64,000 bases of DNA from Algoriphagus sp. (GCF_030694375.1 NZ_JAUXYL010000044.1:1-64000); one strand, 5' to 3'. Positions 26,770 to 35,141 are shown, counted from the stretch's first letter. Translations and numbers: made by a program. The notes: generated by a model not told the origin, from the sequence alone.

Positions 26770-28014
26770 ATGAGCGCATATCCCTTTTTCTATCCGATTA
26801 CCTTTCCGCAATGGAAGGAAAAATTACTCTACTGGGCTGATAGCAGGTTTTCCTATTTCGCACTTACACAAGGGAATGAGCACAGCTATCCTCAGAATCC
26901 TTTTGACTCCTGTTTATTTGCGGGTAATAAAGAGCTGTCGAAAAATGATTTATGGCAGAAAAGAGCTTTTAAAGTTGGAGTCCTTGGCTATGATTTCAAA
27001 AATCAAATTGAAAAATTGGAAAGCAACAATCCGGAATTTTTCAGTTTGCCTGATCTATGTTTTTTTGTACCTGAGTTGATTTTCAAAATTGATTCAGAAG
27101 GAATATATGCCTCAAGCAGGCTTTCCGCGGAATTTTTGAGCGAAATCGAGACTCAAGTCATTCCGGAAACGGGATCCGTCACCTGCAAAATTTCTCCGCA
27201 GATTACCAGAGAAAGTTACCTCAAAAGTGTCCAAAGCATCCAAAATGAAATCTCGGAAGGTAATACCTACGAAGCCAATTTCTGTCAGGCCTACTCCGGT
27301 GAATTTGAAACATGGAGTCCGATTGCTGCATTTTTGAGATTGAATCAACTTTCAAGAATGCCCTTTGCAGCACTTTTTAAGGCCAAAAACAACTGGCTGG
27401 TGTCAGCATCACCTGAGCGTTTTTTAAAAAAATCCGGGTCATCGCTGATCGCACAACCCATCAAAGGGACAATCCGAAGAGGTGAAACAGCGTCTCAAGA
27501 TTTGGAAAACCAAAAAAAATTGTTGGCAAGTGAAAAAGAGCGTGCCGAAAACCTGATGATCACTGACTTGATGCGAAATGATCTTGCACGCGTTTCCAAA
27601 ACAGGATCAGTCCGAGTAGAGGAGCTTTTTGGGATTTATCCTTTTCCGAGAGTTTTGCAGATGATCAGTACGGTGTGCTCAGAACTAAAGCCTGACACTT
27701 CTCTAAATGAAATCATCCGGGCAACGTTTCCGATGGGCAGTATGACCGGAGCGCCGAAGATCAGCACGATGAAAATCATTGAACGGGAGGAAAGCTTCAG
27801 GCGGGGCTGGTTTTCGGGAGCATTTGGCTGGATTGATGAATCTGGAGACTTTGATTTTTCAGTGATCATCCGATCGATCATTGCTGATTTGGAAGCTAAA
27901 AAGCTCTATTTTGGAGTGGGAAGCGCGATCACCATTGATGCGTCAGCAGCGCAGGAATATGAAGAATGCGAGCTGAAAGCCCAAGCCATTTTGGAACTGC
28001 TTCGTGGAAATTAA
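26770..28014 (+). CDS. pabB: Aminodeoxychorismate/anthranilate synthase component I
   Basis: 414 residues from the ATG MSAYPFFYPIT. It belongs to the chorismate-binding family: IKGTIRRGE (PIKGT motif), DLMRNDLARVSKTGSV, FPMGSMTGAPKISTMKIIEREE and the C-terminal SAITIDASAAQEYEECELKAQA. PIKGT favours PabB (4-amino-4-deoxychorismate for folate) over TrpE. The component II gene is not next to it. The 3' end overlaps dinB by 11 bases. An upstream in-frame start at 26722 is inside the terminator and is rejected. Confidence 0.88.
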   Translation: MSAYPFFYPITFPQWKEKLLYWADSRFSYFALTQGNEHSYPQNPFDSCLFAGNKELSKNDLWQKRAFKVGVLGYDFKNQIEKLESNNPEFFSLPDLCFFVPELIFKIDSEGIYASSRLSAEFLSEIETQVIPETGSVTCKISPQITRESYLKSVQSIQNEISEGNTYEANFCQAYSGEFETWSPIAAFLRLNQLSRMPFAALFKAKNNWLVSASPERFLKKSGSSLIAQPIKGTIRRGETASQDLENQKKLLASEKERAENLMITDLMRNDLARVSKTGSVRVEELFGIYPFPRVLQMISTVCSELKPDTSLNEIIRATFPMGSMTGAPKISTMKIIEREESFRRGWFSGAFGWIDESGDFDFSVIIRSIIADLEAKKLYFGVGSAITIDASAAQEYEECELKAQAILELLRGN

Positions 28015-29113
28015 TCAAGAAAACCTCCCCTCTATTCGCAAAATCATCCATGTGGATATGGATGCATTCTATGCCTCCGTGGAGCAGTTGGATCATCCGG
28101 AATGGAGAGGAAAACCGCTTGCAGTGGGAGGAAATGAAGGACGGGGTGTAGTAGCTGCGGCAAGCTACGAAGCCCGGAAGTTCGGCGTCTATTCTGCTAT
28201 GTCATCTGCATTGGCGGCAAAGAAATGTCCAAATCTAATCTTTGCAAGGCCACGGTTTGATCGCTACAAGGAGATTTCAAATCAGATCCGGGAGATATTC
28301 TACGAATACACGGACTTAGTCGAGCCACTATCTTTGGATGAAGCTTTTCTGGATGTTACCGAAAATAAAAAGGGATTGAAATCTGCAATTCTGATCGCTA
28401 GGCAAATCAGGGCCAAAATCAAGGAAAAAACAGGGCTCAATGCCTCAGCAGGTGTCAGCTACAATAAGTTCCTGGCAAAAACCGCCTCAGATCTCAACAA
28501 ACCCAACGGACAGGCTGTAATTCTTCCTGAAGAAGCAGCCGCATTTTTGGAAAAGTTGCCCATCGGGAAATTCTTCGGTATCGGTAAAGTGACCGCGGAG
28601 AAGATGCAAAATCTGGGCATACACACAGGTAAGGATCTCAAAGAATATTCACTTCAGTTTCTAAGCAAGAAATTTGGCAAATCAGGCCTTCACTATTTCA
28701 ACATCGTCCGTGGAATTCACCTATCCGAAGTTCAACCACATCGGGTCAGAAAATCGCTTAGTGCTGAAAATACCTTCGAAAAAGACCTGATCACGATTCA
28801 AGAGTTGGAAGACTACCTTCGGCCTGTCTTTGAGGAAGTCATCAAACGAATCGAGCGGAATGGAATCAAAGGGAGAACGATCACTTTAAAAATCAAACAT
28901 GCTGATTTCACCCTTCAGACTCGCAGCCGTACGCTTGAACAATATCCAGACGAAGATACATTTTGGAAGATCGCCCTCGAATTATTGCATCAGGAGGAGA
29001 TTCTGCAACCGGTTCGACTTTTAGGATTAGGGCTATCCAATTTGAATATTACCGAAGAGCAGGTTCATTTTGGGGTACAGTTGAGGATACCTTTTGAATC
29101 AACTGCTTTTTGA
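28004..29113 (+). CDS. dinB: DNA polymerase IV (Y-family)
   Basis: 369 residues. Catalytic motifs IHVDMDAFYASVE near the N-terminus and SLDEAFLDV in the palm, helix-hairpin-helix fingers, and a C-terminal little-finger domain. A translesion polymerase that bypasses damaged bases. The start is GTG at 28004, 11 bases inside the end of pabB, so it is probably translationally coupled to it. No LexA-type box was recognised in this upstream sequence. Confidence 0.93.
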   Translation: MEINQENLPSIRKIIHVDMDAFYASVEQLDHPEWRGKPLAVGGNEGRGVVAAASYEARKFGVYSAMSSALAAKKCPNLIFARPRFDRYKEISNQIREIFYEYTDLVEPLSLDEAFLDVTENKKGLKSAILIARQIRAKIKEKTGLNASAGVSYNKFLAKTASDLNKPNGQAVILPEEAAAFLEKLPIGKFFGIGKVTAEKMQNLGIHTGKDLKEYSLQFLSKKFGKSGLHYFNIVRGIHLSEVQPHRVRKSLSAENTFEKDLITIQELEDYLRPVFEEVIKRIERNGIKGRTITLKIKHADFTLQTRSRTLEQYPDEDTFWKIALELLHQEEILQPVRLLGLGLSNLNITEEQVHFGVQLRIPFESTAF

Positions 29114-29138
29114 TCCCAAAGTGTTTTTCTGGAATGGG

Positions 29139-29339
29139 CTACCATTTTTTAATTTCTTCCTCCAAATCTTCCATGGTCAGGAAATTTCCAGCATTGATTC
29201 TAAACTTTGCTAATCGAACTCTTTCTATTAATTCATCTTTAGAAATACGAAATCCATTAGTTGAAAAATCTTCCGCAGAAAGTTCTTTTGCAATGTCCAA
29301 AAGTATTCTTAGTAAATCTGCATCCCCACGATCGATCAA
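29139..29339 (-). CDS. Small antitoxin-like protein (orphan, possibly damaged)
   Basis: 66 residues from a TTG at 29339. The sequence DELIERVRLAKFRINAGNFL followed by MEDLEEEIKKW resembles small type II antitoxins of Bacteroidota (an N-terminal helical part, then a G-N-hydrophobic-T-x-E-D/E-x-x-x-x-I-x-x-W end). The same frame stays open upstream to 29388 and reads as a plausible N-terminal helix (LREELHSLIDRGDADLL), but no ATG, GTG or TTG lies there; ATT at 29373-29375 is the best candidate codon. No toxin gene is adjacent. Either a true start-variant gene or a decayed antitoxin. Confidence 0.5.
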   Translation of the reverse strand: MIDRGDADLLRILLDIAKELSAEDFSTNGFRISKDELIERVRLAKFRINAGNFLTMEDLEEEIKKW

Positions 29340-29612
29340 GGAATGAAGTTCTTCTCTTAGTTTGGCAGTTTCAATTTTAAATTCAGTTTAGTGTAATATA
29401 CCAGGATTTCTAGGTTTGGTTTCTGAATGACTTGCAAAATTTTAGAGTAACATTTCAAACTATTACTCATGCTTTATTCTTTCTAGAAATTTACAGAATG
29501 AAACTGCCATTTTGTCCGCATTTTTGTAATTTCGCGAACTCATTACGAGGATTTGGGTTTGTAAGTACTCAAACCTTATCCTGTTTCCCTTTAGACAAGA
29601 AAACTTCAGTTC

Positions 29613-31088
29613 ATGGATCTGATTAAAGATATTGACATTATTTCTGCAGAGGAGGCACAAGCCTGCGACTTCAAGACCACTGAAGACGAAAACACCGGCA
29701 AAACAAAAAAACTCTACATCGAAAGTTACGGCTGTCAGATGAATTTCTCTGATTCCGAGATCGTCGCTTCAATCATGAAGGAGAATGGTTTTGACACCAC
29801 TTCGGATTTTGAGCAAGCTGATGTGATTTTTTTAAACACTTGCTCGATCCGCGAAAAAGCCGAATTGACAGTCCGAAAGCGACTCAGCCAATTTCAAAAA
29901 GCCAAAAAGAATAAGCCAGAGCTAACAATTGGCGTTTTGGGTTGTATGGCAGAGCGATTGAAAGAAAACCTGCTGACGGAAGAGAAAATCGTGGACATAG
30001 TCGTCGGCCCGGATGCGTATCGTGACCTACCCAACCTAATTTCGGCAGCAGAAGACGGGGAAAAAGGAGTAAACACTTTCCTCTCCAGAGAGGAAACCTA
30101 TGCTGACATCGCGCCGGTTAGACTGAATTCCAACGGTGTCACCGCATTCATTTCCATCATGCGCGGCTGTGACAATATGTGCTCATTTTGCGTGGTTCCT
30201 TTTACCCGAGGAAGAGAACGAAGCCGAGATCCGCATTCCATCCTTGCCGAAGCCAAAGATCTTTTTGAAAAAGGCTACAAAGAAGTAACCCTTCTCGGTC
30301 AAAATGTGGACAGCTACAAATGGTCTCCTGAAGAAAATAATAAGGCAAGGCTAAACAAAAAGGAAGACGAAGTGACTCAGGTCGTCAACTTTGCCAATCT
30401 GTTGGAGATGGTTGCACAGATCAGCCCTTACCTCAGGGTACGTTTTTCCACTTCACATCCTAAAGACATTACTGATGAAGTCTTGCATACCATCAAAAAG
30501 TATGACAACATCTGTAATTACATTCACCTGCCCGTACAAAGCGGGAACAGCCGTGTCCTTGAACTGATGAACCGAACTTACGATCGGGAATGGTATCTCA
30601 ATCGAGTTCGGGCAATTCGTGCTATTCTTGGAGAAGAATGTGGAATTTCTTCCGACATGATCACCGGATTCTGTACTGAAACAGAAGAAGAGCATCAGGA
30701 CACCCTATCTTTGATGGACATTGTGAAGTACGATTTCTCTTACATGTTCTATTATTCTGAGCGTCCGGGAACTTTGGCAGCTAAGAAATATGCGGATGAT
30801 ATTCCATTGGAAACCAAGAAAAGAAGACTCGCCGAGATCATTTCCAAGCAAGCAGAACTTTCTTTCCAGCGAAATAGACAAGACCTCCATCAAGAGCAAC
30901 TCATTCTCATCGAGGGAACAGCTAAGAAATCTGATCAGCAACTGAAGGGTCGAAACTCTGCAAATAAAGTGGTCATCATTCCAGCCGATAAAGCCAAGAA
31001 AGGCGATTATGTAAGAGTGAGAATCTCTGAAGTATCTCAAGCCACTTTATTCGGTGAGGTGTTGGAAGTAAATCCTGTCTTGGCATGA
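29613..31088 (+). CDS. miaB: tRNA-2-methylthio-N6-dimethylallyladenosine synthase
   Basis: 491 residues, normal size. It adds the methylthio group to i6A37 of tRNAs. N-terminal UPF0004 domain with its three cluster Cys (YGCQMN, NTCSI, LGCMAE), radical-SAM motif RGCDNMCSFC (C-x3-C-x2-C), and a C-terminal TRAM domain (about 425-488). The last 4 bases overlap the sigma54-regulator gene (ATGA), so they are cotranscribed. ATG at 29613. Confidence 0.96.
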   Translation: MDLIKDIDIISAEEAQACDFKTTEDENTGKTKKLYIESYGCQMNFSDSEIVASIMKENGFDTTSDFEQADVIFLNTCSIREKAELTVRKRLSQFQKAKKNKPELTIGVLGCMAERLKENLLTEEKIVDIVVGPDAYRDLPNLISAAEDGEKGVNTFLSREETYADIAPVRLNSNGVTAFISIMRGCDNMCSFCVVPFTRGRERSRDPHSILAEAKDLFEKGYKEVTLLGQNVDSYKWSPEENNKARLNKKEDEVTQVVNFANLLEMVAQISPYLRVRFSTSHPKDITDEVLHTIKKYDNICNYIHLPVQSGNSRVLELMNRTYDREWYLNRVRAIRAILGEECGISSDMITGFCTETEEEHQDTLSLMDIVKYDFSYMFYYSERPGTLAAKKYADDIPLETKKRRLAEIISKQAELSFQRNRQDLHQEQLILIEGTAKKSDQQLKGRNSANKVVIIPADKAKKGDYVRVRISEVSQATLFGEVLEVNPVLA

Positions 31089-32371
31089 TCACTCCTCAGG
31101 AAATTCAAAGTGTCAAGCAGCGCTTTGGCATCATTGGCAACAGCCCTTTGCTGAATCATGCGATTCAGGTAGCCATGCAAGCCTCTCCTACTGATATGAC
31201 TGTGTTGATCACAGGAGAAAGCGGTAGTGGAAAGGAAAGTTTCTCGAAAATCATCCATTCGCTTTCCTTGAGAAAGCATGGCAAATTCATCGCCATCAAC
31301 TGTGGCGCAATACCTGAGGGAACGATCGACTCGGAGCTTTTCGGACATGAGAAAGGATCGTTTACCGGTGCCCATGAGGCTCGAAAAGGTTACTTCGAAG
31401 TCACTGATGGAGGTTCGATTTTTCTTGATGAAATTGGGGAATTACCACTTGGAACTCAAGCCCGCCTACTTCGTGTCCTTGAAAACGGGGAATTCATCAA
31501 AGTGGGGTCCTCCAAAGTACTCCGAACAAATGTCCGAGTGATCACCGCGACGAATGTCAATTTGCTCAAGGCTGTGGAAAAAGGAAGATTTCGGGAGGAC
31601 CTTTATTACAGACTAAACACAGTTCCTATTTATGTTCCGCCTCTTCGTGAGCGTGGGGAAGATGTGGTGCTTTTGTTCCGAAAATTCACCGGCGATTTCT
31701 CTGAAAAATATCACGTGCGCCCGATTTCTCTGAATTCGGAAGCTCAGGTTTTGTTAATGAGGTATGCATTTCCGGGCAATATCCGCCAGTTGAAGAACAT
31801 TGCAGAGCAGATTTCTTTGCTGGAAGAAACCCGGGAAGTCAATGCTCAGACACTTGCAAAATACCTTCCGGCGGATTCTTCGCGACTTCCAATGGCCTTA
31901 AACCATGGTTCTGGATCTGAGAATATTGATTTTTCAGAGCGGGACATTTTGTACAAGGTCCTTTTTGATATGAAAAAGGATATGAATGATCTCAAAAAAC
32001 TAGTGTTGGAATCTTACCAAAGCGGTGGCATCAACTCCAACATCATGCAGAAGCATCAAGGACTTTTCGAAGATTTGGAGACGGGTTATTCTCAGAAAGA
32101 ACCGACAGACAGCAGTTCATCTTACAAGGTTCCATTAGTCTTGGAATCTCAGAAAAACGCATCTCACAACAATGAGGACTACGAAGAGGACGTTATCGAA
32201 GACATCATTCATGAGGAGGACGATAATTCGCTTTCTCTGGAGAAAAAAGAAAAAGAAATGATTCTCAGAGCTTTGCGAAAACACAATAACAAGCGGAAAT
32301 ATGCAGCGGGGGATTTGGGGATTTCAGAACGTACGCTTTATCGAAAAATCAAACAATATGAAATTGAATAG
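31085..32371 (+). CDS. Sigma54-dependent transcriptional activator
   Basis: 428 residues. AAA+ domain from about residue 15: Walker A GESGSGKE (44-51), GSFTGA (91-96, a GAFTGA variant contacting sigma54), Walker B SIFLDEIGEL (111-120) and the arginine-finger region. No N-terminal sensor or receiver domain, so activity would depend on partners or levels. A low-complexity acidic part (about 350-385) precedes the Fis-type helix-turn-helix at the C-terminus (LGISERTLYRKIKQ). It overlaps miaB and lptE, in the conserved Bacteroidota order. A sigma54-type promoter lies downstream at groES. Confidence 0.92.
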   Translation: MITPQEIQSVKQRFGIIGNSPLLNHAIQVAMQASPTDMTVLITGESGSGKESFSKIIHSLSLRKHGKFIAINCGAIPEGTIDSELFGHEKGSFTGAHEARKGYFEVTDGGSIFLDEIGELPLGTQARLLRVLENGEFIKVGSSKVLRTNVRVITATNVNLLKAVEKGRFREDLYYRLNTVPIYVPPLRERGEDVVLLFRKFTGDFSEKYHVRPISLNSEAQVLLMRYAFPGNIRQLKNIAEQISLLEETREVNAQTLAKYLPADSSRLPMALNHGSGSENIDFSERDILYKVLFDMKKDMNDLKKLVLESYQSGGINSNIMQKHQGLFEDLETGYSQKEPTDSSSSYKVPLVLESQKNASHNNEDYEEDVIEDIIHEEDDNSLSLEKKEKEMILRALRKHNNKRKYAAGDLGISERTLYRKIKQYEIE

Positions 32372-32894
32372 GCTTTTCACCCTTTTTGCAGGATTGAGTC
32401 TTTTCCTTTTCCAGTCATGCTCTGTCAAATATAGCTTCACTGGAACGAACATAAACTATGAGTTGGTGAAGACCTTTTCAGTAGAAAATTTCTTCAACGA
32501 CTCGGGTGGAGGACCTGCCAATATGGAGCAGCGCTTCACAGAAGCAATCAAAGAATACTATCAGCGAAACACCCAACTTGAACTGGTTCGGAATAATGGG
32601 GATTTGCAGTTTTCAGGGGCGATCAGCAGGTATTCACTTACGCCACAGGCCGCAGTGTCCAGTGGTGACTCCAATCTACCTGACCGTGCAGGTCAGATGC
32701 GATTGACAATCGTAGTAGATGTAGATTACATTAATCTCAGCAATGAGGAGGAAAGCAAAAAACAGACTTTTTCCTTTTTCAAAGATTACGACCCCCGAAC
32801 AGTGACCTTATTGGATGTTGAAAATCAATTGGTGGAAGAAATTTTCGAGGTAATTATCCAGGATATCTTCACTGCGACCGTTGCCAATTGGTAA
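32358..32894 (+). CDS. lptE: LptE-family lipoprotein
   Basis: 178 residues from the ATG at 32358, 14 bases inside the regulator gene. A lipoprotein signal (LFLFQSC, Cys21) is followed by a mixed domain (YSFTGTNINYELVKTFSVENF; a C-terminal VENQLVEEIFEVIIQDIF) matching the LptE/RlpB-like outer-membrane family. It would hold the LptD plug and guide lipopolysaccharide to the surface. Position between the activator and the TPR-like gene is conserved. Confidence 0.8.
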   Translation: MKLNRLFTLFAGLSLFLFQSCSVKYSFTGTNINYELVKTFSVENFFNDSGGGPANMEQRFTEAIKEYYQRNTQLELVRNNGDLQFSGAISRYSLTPQAAVSSGDSNLPDRAGQMRLTIVVDVDYINLSNEEESKKQTFSFFKDYDPRTVTLLDVENQLVEEIFEVIIQDIFTATVANW

Positions 32895-32924
32895 TTTTAC
32901 TATCTTCAATCCAAAACCCGGAAA

Positions 32925-33671
32925 GTGAACGCAACCCAATTCCTCGACTTAATCCAAAAAGCAGATCAACTGGAAAAGGCGGATTATCTTCAACTGAAAA
33001 AAGTTCAGGAGAACTTCCCCTACTTTCAGATTCCCCATGTGTTGGCAGCGAGGTATGAGTTTTTGAAAAGTAAGGGTGCCAAAAGTCAACATTTAGCTCA
33101 GGCAGCTATCACCAGCCCGGATCGGATTTGGCTTAAAAAACTCATCGAAAAGCAGGTCCCTGAAGATTTCAGATCCTTCCAAGTCAATGACGACCTTCTT
33201 CCTGAAGAATCTGAAAGCGGACTGGATGCTGCGAAAAGAACAGCGTCCCTGAAAAATCTGGGACTTCAACTGAAAGGACAAGTTCCTGTAGAGGATGAAT
33301 CAAAAGTCGAAAAGCCAAAACCTAAAAGACGAAAGCCACCTCAAGACGATCTGATCGAAACCATCAAACGAAAGGAAAAGCGGGAAATCGTTGACTCCAA
33401 GAAGCAAGAGCAGATTGATATGATCAAGGCGTTCAGCAAGAAGGAATTCAAGCTGGCAACGATCAAAGAAATCGAAGCAAACAAGAATACCGAAAACCTG
33501 GCGGAGACCAGCACCAAACTTCACGAAAATCTACTTTCCGAGTCATTTGCCAAAATTTTGGCCCAGCAAGGCAAAAAAGGGATGGCTAAGGAAATATATG
33601 AGAAGCTGGCTTTGAAGTTTCCCGAGAAAAGGGCTTACTTTGCGGACTTAATTGAAAAACTGAAAGAATAA
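32925..33671 (+). CDS. Conserved TPR-like hypothetical protein
   Basis: 248 residues, soluble. The N-terminal part is helical (QFLDLIQKADQLEKADYLQLKKVQENFPYFQIPH); the middle is Lys/Glu/Pro-rich and probably disordered (about 105-150); the C-terminus (LSESFAKILAQQGKKGMAKEIYEKLALKFPEKR) is a TPR-like motif. Starts with GTG at 32925, 30 bases after lptE. It lies beside secG in many Bacteroidota. Function unknown. Confidence 0.75.
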   Translation: MNATQFLDLIQKADQLEKADYLQLKKVQENFPYFQIPHVLAARYEFLKSKGAKSQHLAQAAITSPDRIWLKKLIEKQVPEDFRSFQVNDDLLPEESESGLDAAKRTASLKNLGLQLKGQVPVEDESKVEKPKPKRRKPPQDDLIETIKRKEKREIVDSKKQEQIDMIKAFSKKEFKLATIKEIEANKNTENLAETSTKLHENLLSESFAKILAQQGKKGMAKEIYEKLALKFPEKRAYFADLIEKLKE

Positions 33672-33681
33672 TATAAACCAT

Positions 33682-34038
33682 ATGTTTACCGTATTAATTA
33701 CCATCATCTTAATCCTTGCAGTATTACTGATTTTAGTAATCCTGGGTCAAAATTCAAAAGGTGGAGCCGGAGCGGCTTTTGGAGGCAGTGCTTCCCAAAT
33801 CATGGGGGTAACCCGAACAGGAAATGTTTTGGAAAAGGCTACTTGGGTTTTGGCAGTCTCTATTTTGGTATTGTCTTTGGCATCTTCAGCATTCTACACT
33901 ACCAGTCAGCCTAACCAATTCTCCTCTCCAAATATTGAAAGTGCGAAACAGCAAGTAGTAGCACCTGCATTTGGAGAACCACAAAATGCTCTTCCGGCAG
34001 TAGAAACTCCGGTTGAAGGAGATACTACAGGAAACTAA
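33682..34038 (+). CDS. secG: Preprotein translocase subunit SecG
   Basis: 118 residues, two membrane helices (about 1-22 and 52-75) joined by the cytoplasmic loop QNSKGGAGAAFGGSASQIMG, as in SecG. A C-terminal polar tail (80-118) is longer than in E. coli, as in other Bacteroidota. It aids SecA-driven export through SecYE. Starts 10 bases after the TPR-like gene and is followed by a terminator. Confidence 0.92.
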   Translation: MFTVLITIILILAVLLILVILGQNSKGGAGAAFGGSASQIMGVTRTGNVLEKATWVLAVSILVLSLASSAFYTTSQPNQFSSPNIESAKQQVVAPAFGEPQNALPAVETPVEGDTTGN

Positions 34039-34058
34039 GCTTAAGTTTATTTGATATT

Positions 34059-34090
34059 AAAAAGTCTGGCCAAAAGGTCAGACTTTTTTT
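34059..34090 (+). terminator. Terminator of the miaB-secG operon
   Basis: AAAAGTCTG (34060-34067 region) pairs with CAGACTTTTT (after 34078) around GCCAAAAGGT, followed by T. It lies about 20 bases after the secG stop. Confidence 0.85.
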
Positions 34091-34095
34091 GTGCC

Positions 34096-34119
34096 GTTGT
34101 GAGTGTCATCACTCACAAC
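34096..34119. repeat. Perfect 10-base inverted repeat
   Basis: GTTGTGAGTG (34096-34105), a 4-base loop TCAT, and CACTCACAAC (34110-34119). It sits right after the secG terminator. No T run follows, so it is not a classical terminator. Confidence 0.6.
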
Positions 34120-34126
34120 AGGAGTT

Positions 34127-34177
34127 CAGTGAGTGGAGATACTTGCTGAGGTACCTTCTTAAGGCGGGTACTCACTG
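34127..34177. repeat. Inverted repeat CAGTGAGT / ACTCACTG
   Basis: CAGTGAGT (34127-34134) is the reverse complement of ACTCACTG (34170-34177), with 35 bases between. The arms share the GTGAGT/ACTCAC core with the preceding inverted repeat, suggesting related pieces of one dispersed palindromic element. Confidence 0.45.
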
Positions 34178-34188
34178 ATGCAGATAAA

Positions 34189-34896
34189 TTAAGACACAGA
34201 CTTAAGCAAAAGCCTTTTACTCAGCGGGATCAGGGTCTCCTCTATTGGAAAAACATGAGGACTGTGGACTCTCCAAGTCGCTGGATTCGGGAGTTCTTTA
34301 ACTTCACGAATCAGTTGCATTTTTAGCTTTTCGAGGGTGTTGACAAGGTTTTTTTGAAAAATGCCAAGCAACCAAAAGGTAATGCTTCTGAATTTTTCAC
34401 CCGCCATCTGCAGCATATTGGATTTATATCGAAAAGCATGCACGTCGGAGCTTGACTCTCTTGTCATCAGCACAAATCCTTCCCGATTGTAGATTGGCAA
34501 AATACCAACCGGTTCAAATTCCACTTGTTCCTCCACAAAATCATAAATAGATTTTCCTTCTTCGATTTGTCGTGTGATTCGAGGCAGGGCAAAATCGGTG
34601 ATCTGTGAAATTTCCTTCATTACTTCCCCGTCCTCAACTTTGGGCTGATACTGAAGTTGGGCACTTTGAAAATCAATGCCGTTAATTGCTTTTGGAAAAA
34701 GGTTACTCAGCTGAGTTTTTCCGGAATTTAACTCGTGCAAGACCCGGTGATGATCAATCAGATCCGAAAGAACCGGATAGAGTTTGACGGCCTGAAATTC
34801 CCGGTTTGCTTCCTGCAGGTAGGCTAGCAATTGGTACTTTTTGTATTCGAAATCGATCAACCCTTCGGTGATCCAGTTTTTAGGCAATGTTTTCAT
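34189..34896 (-). CDS. Conserved hypothetical protein
   Basis: 235 residues from the ATG at 34896 (MKTLPKNWITEGLIDFEYKKY); the longer frame to 35025 is atypical and crosses the promoter region. No membrane helices. A helical N-terminus (LLAYLQEANREFQAVKLYPVLSDLIDHHRVL) precedes a beta-rich C-terminal half. No family is recognised with certainty. It is divergent from groES, sharing the same promoter gap. Confidence 0.65.
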   Translation of the reverse strand: MKTLPKNWITEGLIDFEYKKYQLLAYLQEANREFQAVKLYPVLSDLIDHHRVLHELNSGKTQLSNLFPKAINGIDFQSAQLQYQPKVEDGEVMKEISQITDFALPRITRQIEEGKSIYDFVEEQVEFEPVGILPIYNREGFVLMTRESSSDVHAFRYKSNMLQMAGEKFRSITFWLLGIFQKNLVNTLEKLKMQLIREVKELPNPATWRVHSPHVFPIEETLIPLSKRLLLKSVS

Positions 34897-34951
34897 GGGT
34901 ATGAAGCGAAGTTTAAATAGGTAATGTTGGTTTGTATCAAAATAGTAATTT

Positions 34952-34988
34952 CTGACATTTTTTACACGGCTGAGGGAAAAAATGACAG
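34952..34988. promoter_or_regulatory. Inverted repeat in the groESL upstream region
   Basis: CTGACATTTTTT (34952-34963) and AAAAAATGACAG (34977-34988) are reverse complements but for one base, with a 13-base spacer. Also GGCTGAG (34968-34974) is matched by CTCAGCC (35037-35043), and TGTCA (35048-35052) by TGACA (35060-35064). These could be activator-binding sites 110-150 bases before the putative sigma54 start site. Confidence 0.4.
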
Positions 34989-35073
34989 ACTTTATTGACA
35001 AAAAAGTAACAACAATCCCCGTCAACCTCAGACTTTCTCAGCCGATTTGTCAGCCTTTTTGACACAAAAGCCC

Positions 35074-35090
35074 TTGGCACAGGAAGTGCT
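35074..35090 (+). promoter_or_regulatory. Sigma54-type (-24/-12) promoter for groESL
   Basis: TTGGCAC (35074-35080), then five bases, then GTGCT (35086-35090). GG at 35076-35077 and GC at 35088-35089 are separated by exactly 10 bases, as sigma54 needs; the -24 element is exact and -12 differs from TTGCW at one base. The start site would be about 35101, some 40 bases before the groES ATG. A sigma54 activator gene lies 3 kb upstream. Confidence 0.65.
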
Positions 35091-35141
35091 ATTAGGGCAG
35101 TAGCATTTAATTCAAAATCTAACCTTAAACAAATTAATACT

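Noticed and set aside
34897..35025. N-terminal extension of the hypothetical gene ending at 34189
   Set aside because: Lies across the groESL promoter region and has no conserved look; the ATG at 34896 begins the coding-like part.
35087..35105. TGCTA-N9-TAGCA, resembling a CIRCE element
   Set aside because: The spacing is right but the arms are too short and do not match TTAGCACTC/GAGTGCTAA; overlaps the -12 part of the sigma54 promoter.
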